64,000 nucleotides of DNA from Trileptium ribeirensis (taxonomy: Eukaryota > Nematoda > Enoplea > Enoplida > Thoracostomopsidae), in NCBI GenBank assembly GCA_030248225.1, contig JASANE010021379.1:1-64000 (forward strand), given 5' to 3'. The notes under the pieces were generated by a model. The model made no database searches. It saw nothing but the letters and a program-made list of their open reading frames with translations, and was not told where the DNA came from. Shown here one piece after another: positions 35,043-44,141 of the stretch (its first letter is position 1; each line of letters opens with the position of its first letter). Made by a program: the position numbers and the translations under genes.

Positions 35043-35219
35043 ATGGATACCATACGAAATTTTTTCTCAAAGCGAAAACGTGAGGAAGAACAAATTCGTG
35101 AGCTGAAACGACAGATTGGTGTACTACGCGAGCAGGAGGCTCTGGGAATGGACGTACCAGATACATTCCCACCCTCTGTGGAGTTGCTGGAACTGCGTCG
35201 GAAACGTCGGAAGAAGTAA
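35043..35219 (+). CDS. 58-aa basic peptide with two nuclear-localisation-like clusters
   Basis: ATG start in the context AATATGGATACC, stop at 35,217-35,219. The N-terminal part carries SKRKREEEQIRELKRQ, a basic cluster running into a short amphipathic coiled-coil-like helix. The middle is acidic to neutral with a GMDVPDTFPPSVELLEL motif. The C terminus is the basic run LRRKRRKK. Two basic clusters and small size suggest nuclear targeting or DNA condensation, as for core peptides of DNA viruses (inference). It follows the capsid-like gene by 93 nt and has its own motif-based promoter. A longer minus-strand frame over the same stretch (35,030-35,431) is judged a shadow. Confidence 0.6.
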   Translation: MDTIRNFFSKRKREEEQIRELKRQIGVLREQEALGMDVPDTFPPSVELLELRRKRRKK

Positions 35220-36897
35220 CGGGAATCGTTTGTGTGTTTGGAATGGGATGTCACGACATCCCGCACATTATCTTTAATGCTCAGTAATAATACTATGCGT
35301 GTATAGGTTGCTTGTTTGGGAACCAACTGACAGTTGCATCTTAGATGGCAGGTTACCGGCTCGAAGTGTCTACCGTAACACGTTGCCAACAGAGCAGGCA
35401 ATCGCATCAGTTGGATTGGTACAAGCAACAAAAAAGGGTGGTCATCCTAGCCCTAATCCAGCATACCTAATGCCAGACTCTAAAAAATGCGTTCCGCTAT
35501 TTTACGTCCCAGGTGAGACGAGAAGCATCTGTGTCTTAGCCTTAGAGTGAAGTTGGCATGCCTTCCACTGCCAGGATGATGAGGGGAGTGTTAGCTAAGC
35601 GGATCAAAGGGTGCACATGGTGCAAAGAAACGACAACACCCGTAACCGCCTTCGCTCTACCTAGTGTATCACATCATCCCATACTTCACAATATGTATGC
35701 AAGTGTAAACGTACGAGACACTCACCGTCACGTCTTTCGAAACCACTTGAAATATTATTGAATAAGTATAAGTCAGTACAATAGTTGTCCTTTAACGCCG
35801 GACAAGGCATGTCTTGCAAGGCCAGACTCAGCACTTTAAGTTAATATTACTATGTAAGAAATCCATACTGTTACTAGAAAGCCAGTACTATTTATGATAA
35901 GTTGGTACAATAGTTGTCCTTTAACGCCGGACAGGCATGTCTTGCAAGGCCAGACTCAGCGCATTAAGTTAATATTACTATAGTAATAGAAACCAACCAA
36001 GTCAAACAAATTTAACTAAGTCTGAAAGATTTACTGAGTTTGCATCCATTTTTATACTGACGAAATTGCTTACGGCTAATTTTAACAAAATTATCATTTT
36101 AACAAAATTTTATGGTAAGATTTTAAGGCTGAGTACACATTTTTAGGCTAGTTTAAACTTATTTGCGCAGTTTATTATATATTGTGTGCTAAATTTGCTG
36201 TTGGAAGTTGATATATCTACTTATTAGAAACTTTTTGTTACATTTGTTACTTTTTGCCAATAATAATTGTTACCAACAAAATTTAATAAAATTTTAAGAT
36301 GAACATAATGCTTTAGTGCAGTGTGGTTTGACAACAATATTTTTAAAGTGCAAGCATTTAACTTGCTGTGTTTAATCACTGTATTTAATTGCCAAAAGCA
36401 TAATACATTATAATACATTATACTAGCTTCGTAACAACGTAACATGAAACTTTTAAACTGTTATGTTAATAAAAAATACAAGCATACCACTGATAATATT
36501 CATATTGTACCAAATTGACATGCATTTTATTGCATTTGCTGCAAAAATATTTATTTTTAACGTAGGACTATGTGTTTATATTACATTACATACTATTGAA
36601 GTGATGTATGGTTAGCCTTAACGCCACTATATACCAGTATGTAATCCAACGATACTCCACCCTCATTTCTTGCGTATCACGTTCGGGACAAAGAGAGATG
36701 TCCAAATATGTTTAGTATGTTTGTATTTATTGTATACATGTAAGTTATGTATATATGCATATCGCAGTGTACCATGTGGATTTTAGAAAAAATCTTTAGG
36801 TAAATCAAAAACAATTAAAAACGTGTATTTAAGTTGATTAAATAAATATAACTTCGATGACAATGGTCTAACCACTCATAGTGATTTAAAATTTATC
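35220..36897. other. Interior of the capsid element without a clear gene
   Basis: A short hairpin GGGATGTCACGACATCCC lies at 35,246-35,263, just after the basic-peptide gene. An 83-codon plus frame (35,299-35,550) and a 67-codon one (35,558-35,761) have better-than-random composition, but the first lacks an ATG and neither is recognised. The rest is AT-rich with a tandem repeat at 35,776-35,985. Confidence 0.4.
35776..35985. repeat. 129-bp tandem duplication in the capsid element
   Basis: GTACAATAGTTGTCCTTTAA starts at 35,776 and again at 35,905. Each copy runs through GCCGGACA..GGCATGTCTTGCAAGG to TTAAGTTAATATTACTAT. The units are nearly identical for ~80 bp, then differ. Confidence 0.85.
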
Positions 36898-37104
36898 TCA
36901 AGATAATGGTTCTGGAAGTGGACCGGAAGTGAGCCGGAAGTGGACCGGAAGTGAGCCGGAAGTGGACCGGAAGTGGACCGGAAGTGAGCCGGAAGTGGAC
37001 CGGAAGTGAGCCGGAAGTGAGCCGGAAGTGGACCGGAAGTGAGGCGGAAGTGAGCCGGAAGTGGAGCGGAAGTGAGGTGGAAGTGAGCCGGAATTGAAAT
37101 CCAT
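36898..37104 (-). CDS. Possible repeat-encoded peptide (11-aa period)
   Basis: On the minus strand an ATG at 37,104 opens 68 codons, most of them copies of GSLPPHFRSTS and variants (A or V for the second P, L for S). They end ..GPLPEPLS. The start lies 33 nt from a TATAAAAG box (37,144-37,137) that directly follows the ACATGAAAAGGGT motif of the right terminus. The coding part is an 11-bp minisatellite that is stop-free in all minus frames, so an open frame is expected by chance. The promoter-like context is the only positive evidence. It could be a real low-complexity peptide or a non-coding transcript. Confidence 0.35.
   Translation of the reverse strand: MDFNSGSLPPHFRSTSGSLPPHFRSTSGSLPAHFRSTSGSLPVHFRSTSGSLPVHFRLTSGPLPEPLS
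36914..37089. repeat. 11-bp minisatellite, 16 units
   Basis: Sixteen consecutive 11-bp units of GGAAGTGGACC or GGAAGTGAGCC, with a few variants, total 176 bp. It lies just inside the right terminus of the capsid element. The core GGAAGT is an ETS-type half site, which may be coincidental. Confidence 0.95.
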
Positions 37105-37136
37105 TGTAAACTGATTGAAAATCTGAAGTACATGAG

Positions 37137-37156
37137 CTTTTATACCCTTTTCATGT
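37137..37156 (-). promoter_or_regulatory. Putative promoter at the inner edge of the right terminus
   Basis: Minus strand: ACATGAAAAGGG followed directly by TATAAAAG, a strong TATA box, then an ATG 33 nt further on. It is the best-formed core promoter in the element. Confidence 0.5.
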
Positions 37157-37553
37157 ATTCTCTGCTGACGCTGATTGGTTGAATTTTTGGAATTGTGCCA
37201 ATGGAAGCTTCTAGAACATTCCAAAGTGATGAGTCATTAATTATAATGAATGTCTGTGTGGAGGGGACCACCATATGTATGTATTACGTATACATGTGTA
37301 TGTATATATTATTTGTTGCGTGGGCGGAGGGGGACTATTATTATATGTATTACGTATATATGTGTATATATATTATATAATGCGTGGGCGGAGGGGAGCA
37401 TGTATTACGTATACATGTATATGTATTTATTATATAAGGGTCATTAATCATATTTGACAGGTCACGTGACCCAGGGTCATTAATCATTATTTCTCCTAAA
37501 AATTTGACAGGTCATTAATCAAGTGGCCCAGAACTCTTATTTTTCCTACTACT
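37144..37553 (-). repeat. Right terminal inverted repeat
   Basis: 410 bp, inverted copy of the left terminus. The near-identity of both termini means the element was intact, or copied terminus to terminus, recently. The inner edge runs directly into TATAAAAG on the minus strand, which the left copy lacks (GGTGGTCC there). Confidence 0.95.
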
Positions 37554-38160
37554 CCTTCAAAAACTTGAGACGCGGCTAGACAGTTGAAAAAATTGAGAAT
37601 AAAAAATGGTTTGCCACATATTGGTCAAAAATAAATTCTTAAAGACTTAAAAATACACTCTTCCCCAACGTAATGGTTTGCATATTCATAGTATACTTAG
37701 AGAAATACACCCGATTAAAAAGTGGTTACGCCGTGTTCTTGCTACCTGTTGTCTTGCGAAATATACAATATCATATGCTGTAGTTATTAGTAAGGAAGAT
37801 TACGCAGTAATTTAATGAACACTATAAAAATGTAACTGTACTCACAGCAATTTTATGATAAATATTCTACGGCATGGACCACAGGTGGTAAAGAGGCTAC
37901 TTCCTAAGGGTCAGACTATCTAAGCGATATTTACACGCTACCGCGAAATTTAAGCGGTTATTACAACATTATCGTTTATATTTTTGTATATATATTTCGT
38001 TAACGTCAAGCTGTTACCACCAGCTGCACCACGCTCCTCCCGGGAACTGCTGTATGCATTTACTCCTAAGCCCACAGACCTTGGACTCTTATGGATTGAA
38101 CACCACGAAACGCGCCAAGCAAAAGAATTTAATAGCAAACAATGTAAAATAATTGTTCGA
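37554..38160. other. No gene seen; right flank of the capsid element
   Basis: AT-rich spacer between the capsid element and the end of the minus-strand PPxY membrane-protein gene. It probably holds that gene's 3' untranslated region. Confidence 0.35.
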
Positions 38161-39666
38161 TTACACCCGTTTTGAACAGTGACTAGCATCAACAGAGCTG
38201 TCAGCTTTTCTATAAGTACTACCAGTACTGTTCGACTTAAAAGATGATCTCAATCGATCAACCAAGCTTTTATTAAATGATCCGGATCGGACTTGAGTAT
38301 TAATGTTTTCATTAGCACCGTGGGCACTGGGTGACGCGCTCACGGTTAGGTTGTCATCGTCCGTAAAAGAACTCGAAGCACGCCGGCTGTTAGCAGCAGC
38401 TGTGTGGCTACCGGTTAGGCTTATACTCAGTGTAGTTTGTTCATTTTTATTATTTGTACTACAGCTGTTACCACTGTCAACCCTCAATGTTCTTCTAGCA
38501 CCACAGCGATGACTTGAATGACTGCTGTTGGTACCCGCAGTTTCAGTTTGCAGAACTGAGCAACTGCCACAAATACTCGAGTACATATTTGCTCCTTTTG
38601 TTTTAGTATATGCAGTTTTTCTGTCGCAGCAGGAGCCAGCATGTTTTTCCTGTAACCCGTTCGGAGAAAGACTTAAAGTGGTAGGGCGGTTTTCAGGGCG
38701 AGTTGATGCTTTTATTGTGCCTGTACGTGACGCTGGTGGCGTATGGCGATAAGGAGGAGGCGGTATCCCAAATATGTTATTTGCTGACCCACTTCTCGAA
38801 TGTTGAGTTTCAGTAACTAACTCGGTATTATGCGATGGAGGTACCTCTGAGTTAACAAATTGTGGCTCAGTTTGGTGATCAGTAATATATCGATTCTGCG
38901 ATTCCCACGGCAAGGCGGTCGATGAAATTGTAGTAGTCGTTGACGTAGGTGTAGAAGCACTTGTTGGCAACTCTGGCTTCCTTATAATTGATGCTAAAAA
39001 TCCAGCAAATATTCCGGTTCCCCTAGCGGACCGTGACGTATCAGAATTTCGGCTACTCGACGCAGTCGACTGCAATGATATACCGTTGTTACCATATCCA
39101 AATGGGGATGTTCTGTTGATTGCTAGCGGGCTTGATGCTGCTCTTCGTGCAAGCGAATACGTAGGTAAGTTATCTCTCGAATAGTAACCAGTGTTATCGT
39201 GTGTCGGCGGTTGATATGATATGCTGTGACAGGGCACAGAAACATTGGCACTAACGTTAAAACATACATTAGAACTCACGGGCATCCTGTTATGGCTACA
39301 GATTCCATTATCATTACCACTACCATTATTAGCACAATTCGGTTCGCTGCAAGTTCTTTCAGAATGTCTAACCGGTCTAAGAACTTCAGCGCTGTTGGAA
39401 GATACATGGGACCCAACACAAGCATAATGAGAGCCTGAACTCGGCGCACATGAGCTACTACTGTTACTCGATTGTTGTTGTCGTATGCGCTCGCTTTGAT
39501 CATAGGTAGGAGGAAGTTCCGGCGCACGGCTCTCTGAAGTAAACAGCCGACGAAACCACGGGTACGAAAATAAGACACTATCCCAATCTGATACCGATGC
39601 ATTAGTGTAGCGACCACTGTTAGACGCCAAAATACGACTTTCATTATGTTGAGCCAAACCCACCGT
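38161..39666 (-). CDS. Terminal exon of a membrane protein: Ser/Thr-rich tail with PPxY motifs
   Basis: Minus strand: acceptor GCTACTGTTACAG ends at 39,667, then 501 codons in phase 0 and a stop near 38,161. The first codon is ACG; no ATG starts the block, so it is an internal-to-terminal exon. The sequence is hydrophilic and Ser/Thr/Asn-rich, with WW-domain ligands ELPPTYD near residue 53 and PPPPYRHTPP near 306, a YYSRDNLPTYS stretch, and several Arg-rich sites (..RLRSSFKS..) near the end. PPxY motifs recruit NEDD4-type ubiquitin ligases in families such as WBP1/VOPP1, LDLRAD4/PMEPA1 and arrestin-domain proteins (established). The matching phase and the transmembrane exon upstream make this the cytoplasmic tail of a single-pass protein. 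Exact family not known. Confidence 0.65.
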   Translation of the reverse strand, partial: TVGLAQHNESRILASNSGRYTNASVSDWDSVLFSYPWFRRLFTSESRAPELPPTYDQSERIRQQQSSNSSSSCAPSSGSHYACVGSHVSSNSAEVLRPVRHSERTCSEPNCANNGSGNDNGICSHNRMPVSSNVCFNVSANVSVPCHSISYQPPTHDNTGYYSRDNLPTYSLARRAASSPLAINRTSPFGYGNNGISLQSTASSSRNSDTSRSARGTGIFAGFLASIIRKPELPTSASTPTSTTTTISSTALPWESQNRYITDHQTEPQFVNSEVPPSHNTELVTETQHSRSGSANNIFGIPPPPYRHTPPASRTGTIKASTRPENRPTTLSLSPNGLQEKHAGSCCDRKTAYTKTKGANMYSSICGSCSVLQTETAGTNSSHSSHRCGARRTLRVDSGNSCSTNNKNEQTTLSISLTGSHTAAANSRRASSSFTDDDNLTVSASPSAHGANENINTQVRSGSFNKSLVDRLRSSFKSNSTGSTYRKADSSVDASHCSKRV

Positions 39667-41023
39667 CTGTAACAGTAGCTACACCATAAAATTATTATAG
39701 CATTGTTGCATTTATAAACCAGCTCAAACATGTCACCCCAATGAAATTATAATCGATACATACATCAGTAACATTCTAAAAGTTGCTTAAATGTTTTACC
39801 GCTAAGCACTAAACAACTAAGGCACAAGCCGAAACGTAAACGTATCCAGAATAAAATTAAAACAGAGATATTTCGAGAATTTACAGAGTGCGCGAAACCT
39901 AAATAAATGCTTAAATTAAACCATTTTACTTTACAACGCTAAAATTTGTGAGAATGGTTTTTTTCAGTTTTTCCAGTGAGAGAACAACGCTGACAAACTA
40001 CAGCTGGGGACAGAAATAATGGTTTGTCTAAAAAATTCAAAATGGTAATTGTTCTCTATCTGGGATTTTTATAACGAGGTAGACGGGGGCTGACCCCACA
40101 CTGGCCCTACGTGACCCCAAACGACACATCCAGTGACCACTAACATTTTCATTTTTAAACACCGCAAATTTTTTCCATGTGTTTTCAATTTATCAGAATT
40201 TTTGATAAAATTTTTTTACCTATTTCCTCCAATTTTTGCCAACCCGTTGCCAATTTTTCCTAATTATGTTAAATTCCGATATTTGCAAAATTCATGGACC
40301 TGACAACTATTTAAGGCCTCCCAAATGTTAAGGGTCAGACCTGACCCTGGGTATCTGATCCCTCATCCCAGAAACGTAGAAAACCCAGCAGTCGCGGAAA
40401 TCTGGGCCAATACTTAGCAAAAGGATTAGAAAGTTTACTTTTCGTTAGCTCATACGTGTTAATACATAGCTTCAACATGTTTTCTACTACGTCACGCAAG
40501 ACAGCAGGTAACTGCTTACATTCCTGCAACACCATAATACACGACCTAGCGGAAGCGCCAAGCAATCGAGTTACCGACAGAAATAGTTTGATGCATTACA
40601 ATCTAAACTACCAGATAGTGCATGGTTCATGGGATGTGAATGGGTTGAAGTGAATTTTAATAGGTATGCCGACCGTAAATACGGTTAAGCAACGACTTTT
40701 TATGCCGACACTTTTTAACGATATTAGAGCGGAGTTTTTATAACACTATTGATTTTCCTTTTTATCTCTTTATCATAATTCTAACTAAAACCGACATTTA
40801 ACAGAGTCCTCGTTCAGGTGATACATAACATTTTTATATAAAATATATATACTATCTGAGATATAACCGAATTGCTAAAAACATGTTCATCCTAGGTCAC
40901 AAAATCGAGGAACTATCTTCACGGATCCCTCATACCTCAAATAAGAGGGCTGACTAATCTCTCAGACTATTGGCTATCAGACAAAGCACGTCATGGGAAT
41001 TTTTTCTAAGGTATTCAGACGTA
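39667..41023. other. Intron of the PPxY gene; one weak exon candidate
   Basis: On the minus strand a frame from 40,523 to 40,335 follows an acceptor-like GGTGTTGCAG. It reads ECKQLPAVLRDVVENMLKLC.. and ..YWPRFPRLLGFLRFWDEG, which looks protein-like, but it ends in a stop and has no clear donor. It could be an alternative last exon or a decayed insertion. C-rich TGACCCC phrases at 40,085-40,350 are repeat-like. Confidence 0.3.
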
Positions 41024-41672
41024 CCGGTTAGGCGGACGAAGAAACAACGATAAATAATTATCAGCGCGTCTACGCATGTTCGCTTCACGCAAGGAGAAAA
41101 TACATTAAGCTTAGACAATAATTTGTAATAAATGTCTCCTCCTACTACGTCGTCAACGGGAAAGCTCATTAGAAATTTCACGCATACCACATTGCATTTC
41201 AGTGACAGTGACGGTTGTATACCGTCATACTAAACGAATAAACGATAAAGTGTGTGAATTTTGAATACTACGTTATTGCTCAATGATCTACATGCTTCCG
41301 TTGCACCGTAATATCATACCGACCATTCACTGAATTTTGTCAAATTCCGGTTAGTACGGACGAAGAAACAACGATAAATAATTATCAGCGCGTCTACGCA
41401 TGTTCGCTTCACGCAAGGAGAAAATACATTAAGCTTAGACAATAATTTGTAATAAATGTCTCCTCCTACTACGTCGTCAACGGGAAAGCTCATTAGAAAT
41501 TTCACGCATACCACATTGCATTTCAGTGACAGTGACGGTTGTATACCGTCATACTAAACGAATAAACGATAAAGTGTGTGAATTTTGAATACTACGTTAT
41601 TGCTCAATGATCTACATGCTTCCGTTGCACCGTAATATAATACCGACCATTCACTGAATTTTGTCAAATTCC
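41024..41672. repeat. 324-bp tandem duplication
   Basis: Two adjacent copies (41,024-41,346 and 41,347-41,672), nearly identical from GACGAAGAAACAACGATAAA to TTCACTGAATTTTGTCAAAT. The only notable differences are at the left edge (GGTTAGGCGGACG against GGTTAGTACGGACG) and a base near the right edge, so the duplication is recent. Confidence 0.95.
41025..41229 (-). CDS. Candidate duplicated exon (second copy 41,358-41,553)
   Basis: Minus strand, copy 1: acceptor TTTATTCGTTTAG at 41,230, open frame YDGIQPSLSLKC..VVCVKFLMSFPVDD.. to ..IIIYRCFFVRLT, then a consensus-like donor GTACGT at 41,024. In copy 2 the acceptor and almost the whole coding part are identical, but the donor sequence is changed; a possible GTACTA lies nine bases earlier. 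The length (205 nt) would shift the frame between the transmembrane exon and the PPxY tail. It therefore cannot be a constitutive exon of that gene unless another exon compensates. It may be alternative, or chance. Confidence 0.3.
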
Positions 41673-42147
41673 CAGGTGCGCTATGTAGCTATAAACAGCC
41701 TCCGAGGAACTCCGGTATAGGAACTTATGTCTTGAATGTTTGTTGCTACAATCTTCTCGAAAGTTTATAACTTGCATAAGATGACATAAAAATCCAATTT
41801 AAATTATTGTAGCCTAGAAACATAATTCGAATTACAAATAACTCTAATAACAGAAAAATATAATCTAGGTGATAGGAGTCCATTGGGCGTTACCTACAGC
41901 GCTAGGATCCCCTAAGACATATTTAAAGTCCCTATGACGACCGACAATTACCCCCGGAATGCTCATGAAGAACTTTAACAGCAAAATGATAAAAAATTTT
42001 AAGGGGAAGTTGAGGAGATTACGGAAAATTTTGATTACCCTCGCCGATACCAGCTACCCACCCCCTAAGCCAACTAACCTTGGACACCTATGATCTTCAA
42101 GACTAGTTTTTGTTACAGTTCAGCAAAAGAACCGCTCAGAAATTTAC
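41673..42147. other. Intron sequence, nothing recognised
   Basis: AT-rich spacer between the tandem duplication and the transmembrane exon. Confidence 0.4.
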
Positions 42148-42302
42148 CGTATAGTGACGCCATAGGAAACATAGGCATACAATACCAATAAAACATATGA
42201 AGCTGGCGACCGAATAGATAGTTACAACTATAACCATTAGTTGAAATAGAGAATCGATTGATGAGCAGCTTTCGACACGTCGATATATGATCCAGCCTTT
42301 GC
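42148..42302 (-). CDS. Transmembrane exon of the PPxY gene
   Basis: Minus strand: acceptor CATGATCTTTTTCAG and donor GTAAAT enclose 155 nt, read as two bases completing a codon plus 51 codons. The peptide starts KGWIIYRRVESCSSIDSLFQ and then enters a strongly hydrophobic helix from about residue 21 to 46 (VIVVTIYSVASFICFIGIVC..), followed by FLWRHYT at the cytoplasmic side. It ends on a codon boundary, which fits the phase-0 terminal exon exactly. Its two leading bases join the single T left over from the upstream Cys-rich exon to make TGC. The other two frames either stop or look non-biological. Confidence 0.6.
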
Positions 42303-44141
42303 CTGAAAAAGATCATGAAACTAATTATTGACAATCACTAAGAATTTCAACAGATTCGTTACTACTTCACGTTTACAAAACTACAATCTAATATCAAACA
42401 ATAGGTGGGCTGACCGCTATAACTTAATTTGTCGTTGAATAAACATAAATGGCCAGAATCGTGGGCATCTGTAGGTCTATAATGAAAAGAACTGAAGAAT
42501 CAACCATGACAGCATATTTCTAGTAATATTAAAAACAAAATACATTAAAAATACTTTTTGTCGTGCACAACAATGATAACCCACAGATATAATATCATGT
42601 ACTCAATACAAGACAGCAGAATGAACACAAGAACGTGTCATAAACGACAGGATTATTCCTTCAACTGTCCTGGAAACTGTCCAAAATGTGTATAAGGTGT
42701 GATATGTACTACCCGAAAACTAAAAGCAAAATAATACTGAAGAATGAATTCTGGCACAATTCGTTATAACAAAGTTTTTAAAATATTTGGAATCATGTAG
42801 TATTAAATTGAACGAAATCTATATTTCTTATCCCTTATTGCTCAAAATCTTGAAACCACGTCGCGGACCCGATAAACGTCATACGCTGTTTATTCGTGAC
42901 ATCATTATATTCAGGGTGTCCGCGTATCGGAGATCAAACTTGCAGGAGGTTCAAGAAGGTTGAAAGATATTTTTGGAGCAATTCCAAAAGATATTTCAGT
43001 ATCCCTGAATGCAACTAACACCTCCAACATGATAAAATGTATGTACAATCTTCAGAAAGGGTTATCCGCACGTAGTCTCTACTCAAACTTAGTTTAAAGC
43101 TTGCTATATACAGACATAGACGCAAACAGTGAAACGCTGATATGACGTGTGCAGTTATTTAAAAGCGAGTGAGCAACCAGAAATTGATAACAGAGACAAG
43201 GGGAAGCGAATAATTTGCGTGAACAACGAGACTGCAGGAAGTAAGTACAACTTTTGGGACATAAGTGGCGTCCAGAACAAAATTTAAAAAGACTAAACTT
43301 TAAATACAAAGAACTTAGAAAGGCCATGGCCGAATTCATAGAGACTTTCAGGAATCAAGAGATTCAATTAGAATCAGCGATATGTTTTATTCAGGACATT
43401 ATATCCTATCATGTTGGTCTGTGGTGCAAACAGAAATTCCGGGAGTAATCGAAATTCCAGCTCCAGCGAAAATCGTATTCCAGTTGTGGTACGATTTTTC
43501 CCGTTTGTTTAAAAGTTCTGCATTTTCACTCAAGCTGTGGTCCAAATATTTCAGTCATACAGTGCCAAATTCTTATATATCCAAGCAAAAATATACTACT
43601 TCAACAAACTGCCCTGCAAAATTTAAGTAGAACAAATAATTTCAGTAGGAAATGTTCATCTTGACCTGTAAAAATTATTCATCGTCAGCCTATGTTAGCA
43701 AAACAAACCCAGCTCGATGCTTGTATCAGCTGTTTTACCCATCCAGAGATCTGCGGTGCATGTTCAAATAGAACCGGTCAGATTTGATATAAAAGACAAA
43801 TACAGATTGTTTAGCATGACCGGAAGACTTCAACTTGAACATTGGATCACAATATAAACGATTCAGAGTATTTAACAATGCTCAATTGCCTCAAACACCA
43901 GCCAGTGCGCTTATAAATTTTGTAATATGTATACATTGGACTAGTTAGACGTTACATAACGGTGTAAGTCTTTCCACGAGTTCAAATAATAGGACCACTT
44001 GCATCGTCGTATTGTAGGCATAAATTAAACATCAGCGTTGCAATGTAAGACCCTAGCTGTTTACTCATACACATAATCACACCATTAATATATGCTATAT
44101 TGTCGAGCACCCAAAAACCTTTCCTTAACTACACCCTATAT
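42303..44141. other. Intron of the PPxY gene; weak plus-strand coding-like patch
   Basis: At 43,155-43,241 (plus) an open stretch lies between TGCAG and a GTAAGT donor, and a charged coiled-coil-like frame follows at 43,254-43,448 (..KRLNFKYKELRKAMAEF..). Without further exons I leave it uncalled. No other feature seen. Confidence 0.3.

Larger units (their letters stand above)
32995..37553. mobile_element. 4.56-kb TIR element carrying a capsid-like gene set
   Basis: Bounded by ~410-bp terminal inverted repeats starting AGTAGTAGGAAAAATAAG (32,995-33,406; 37,553-37,144). The 3.7-kb interior carries three plus-strand genes: a 112-aa protein, a 310-aa F54H12.2-like capsid-like protein and a 58-aa basic peptide. 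There is also a possible minus-strand repeat peptide beside the right terminus. I see no polymerase, integrase, transposase, packaging ATPase or protease. Neither 5-6-bp nor longer target duplications flank the ends (ACTGTA on the left, CCTTCA on the right). Long TIRs starting AG and a capsid gene recall Polinton/Maverick and adintovirus-like elements, but the size is about a quarter of theirs. Most likely a non-autonomous, virus-derived transposon; an endogenised small DNA virus is the alternative. Confidence 0.8.

Noticed and set aside
35030..35431. 133-codon minus-strand frame
   Set aside because: Overlaps the basic-peptide gene on the plus strand, which has the promoter motif and a coherent design; the minus frame is Ser/Arg-rich as expected of its shadow.
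32989..37559. Target-site duplication of the capsid element
   Set aside because: The bases flanking the termini (ACTGTA and CCTTCA) do not match for any plausible border within a few bases.
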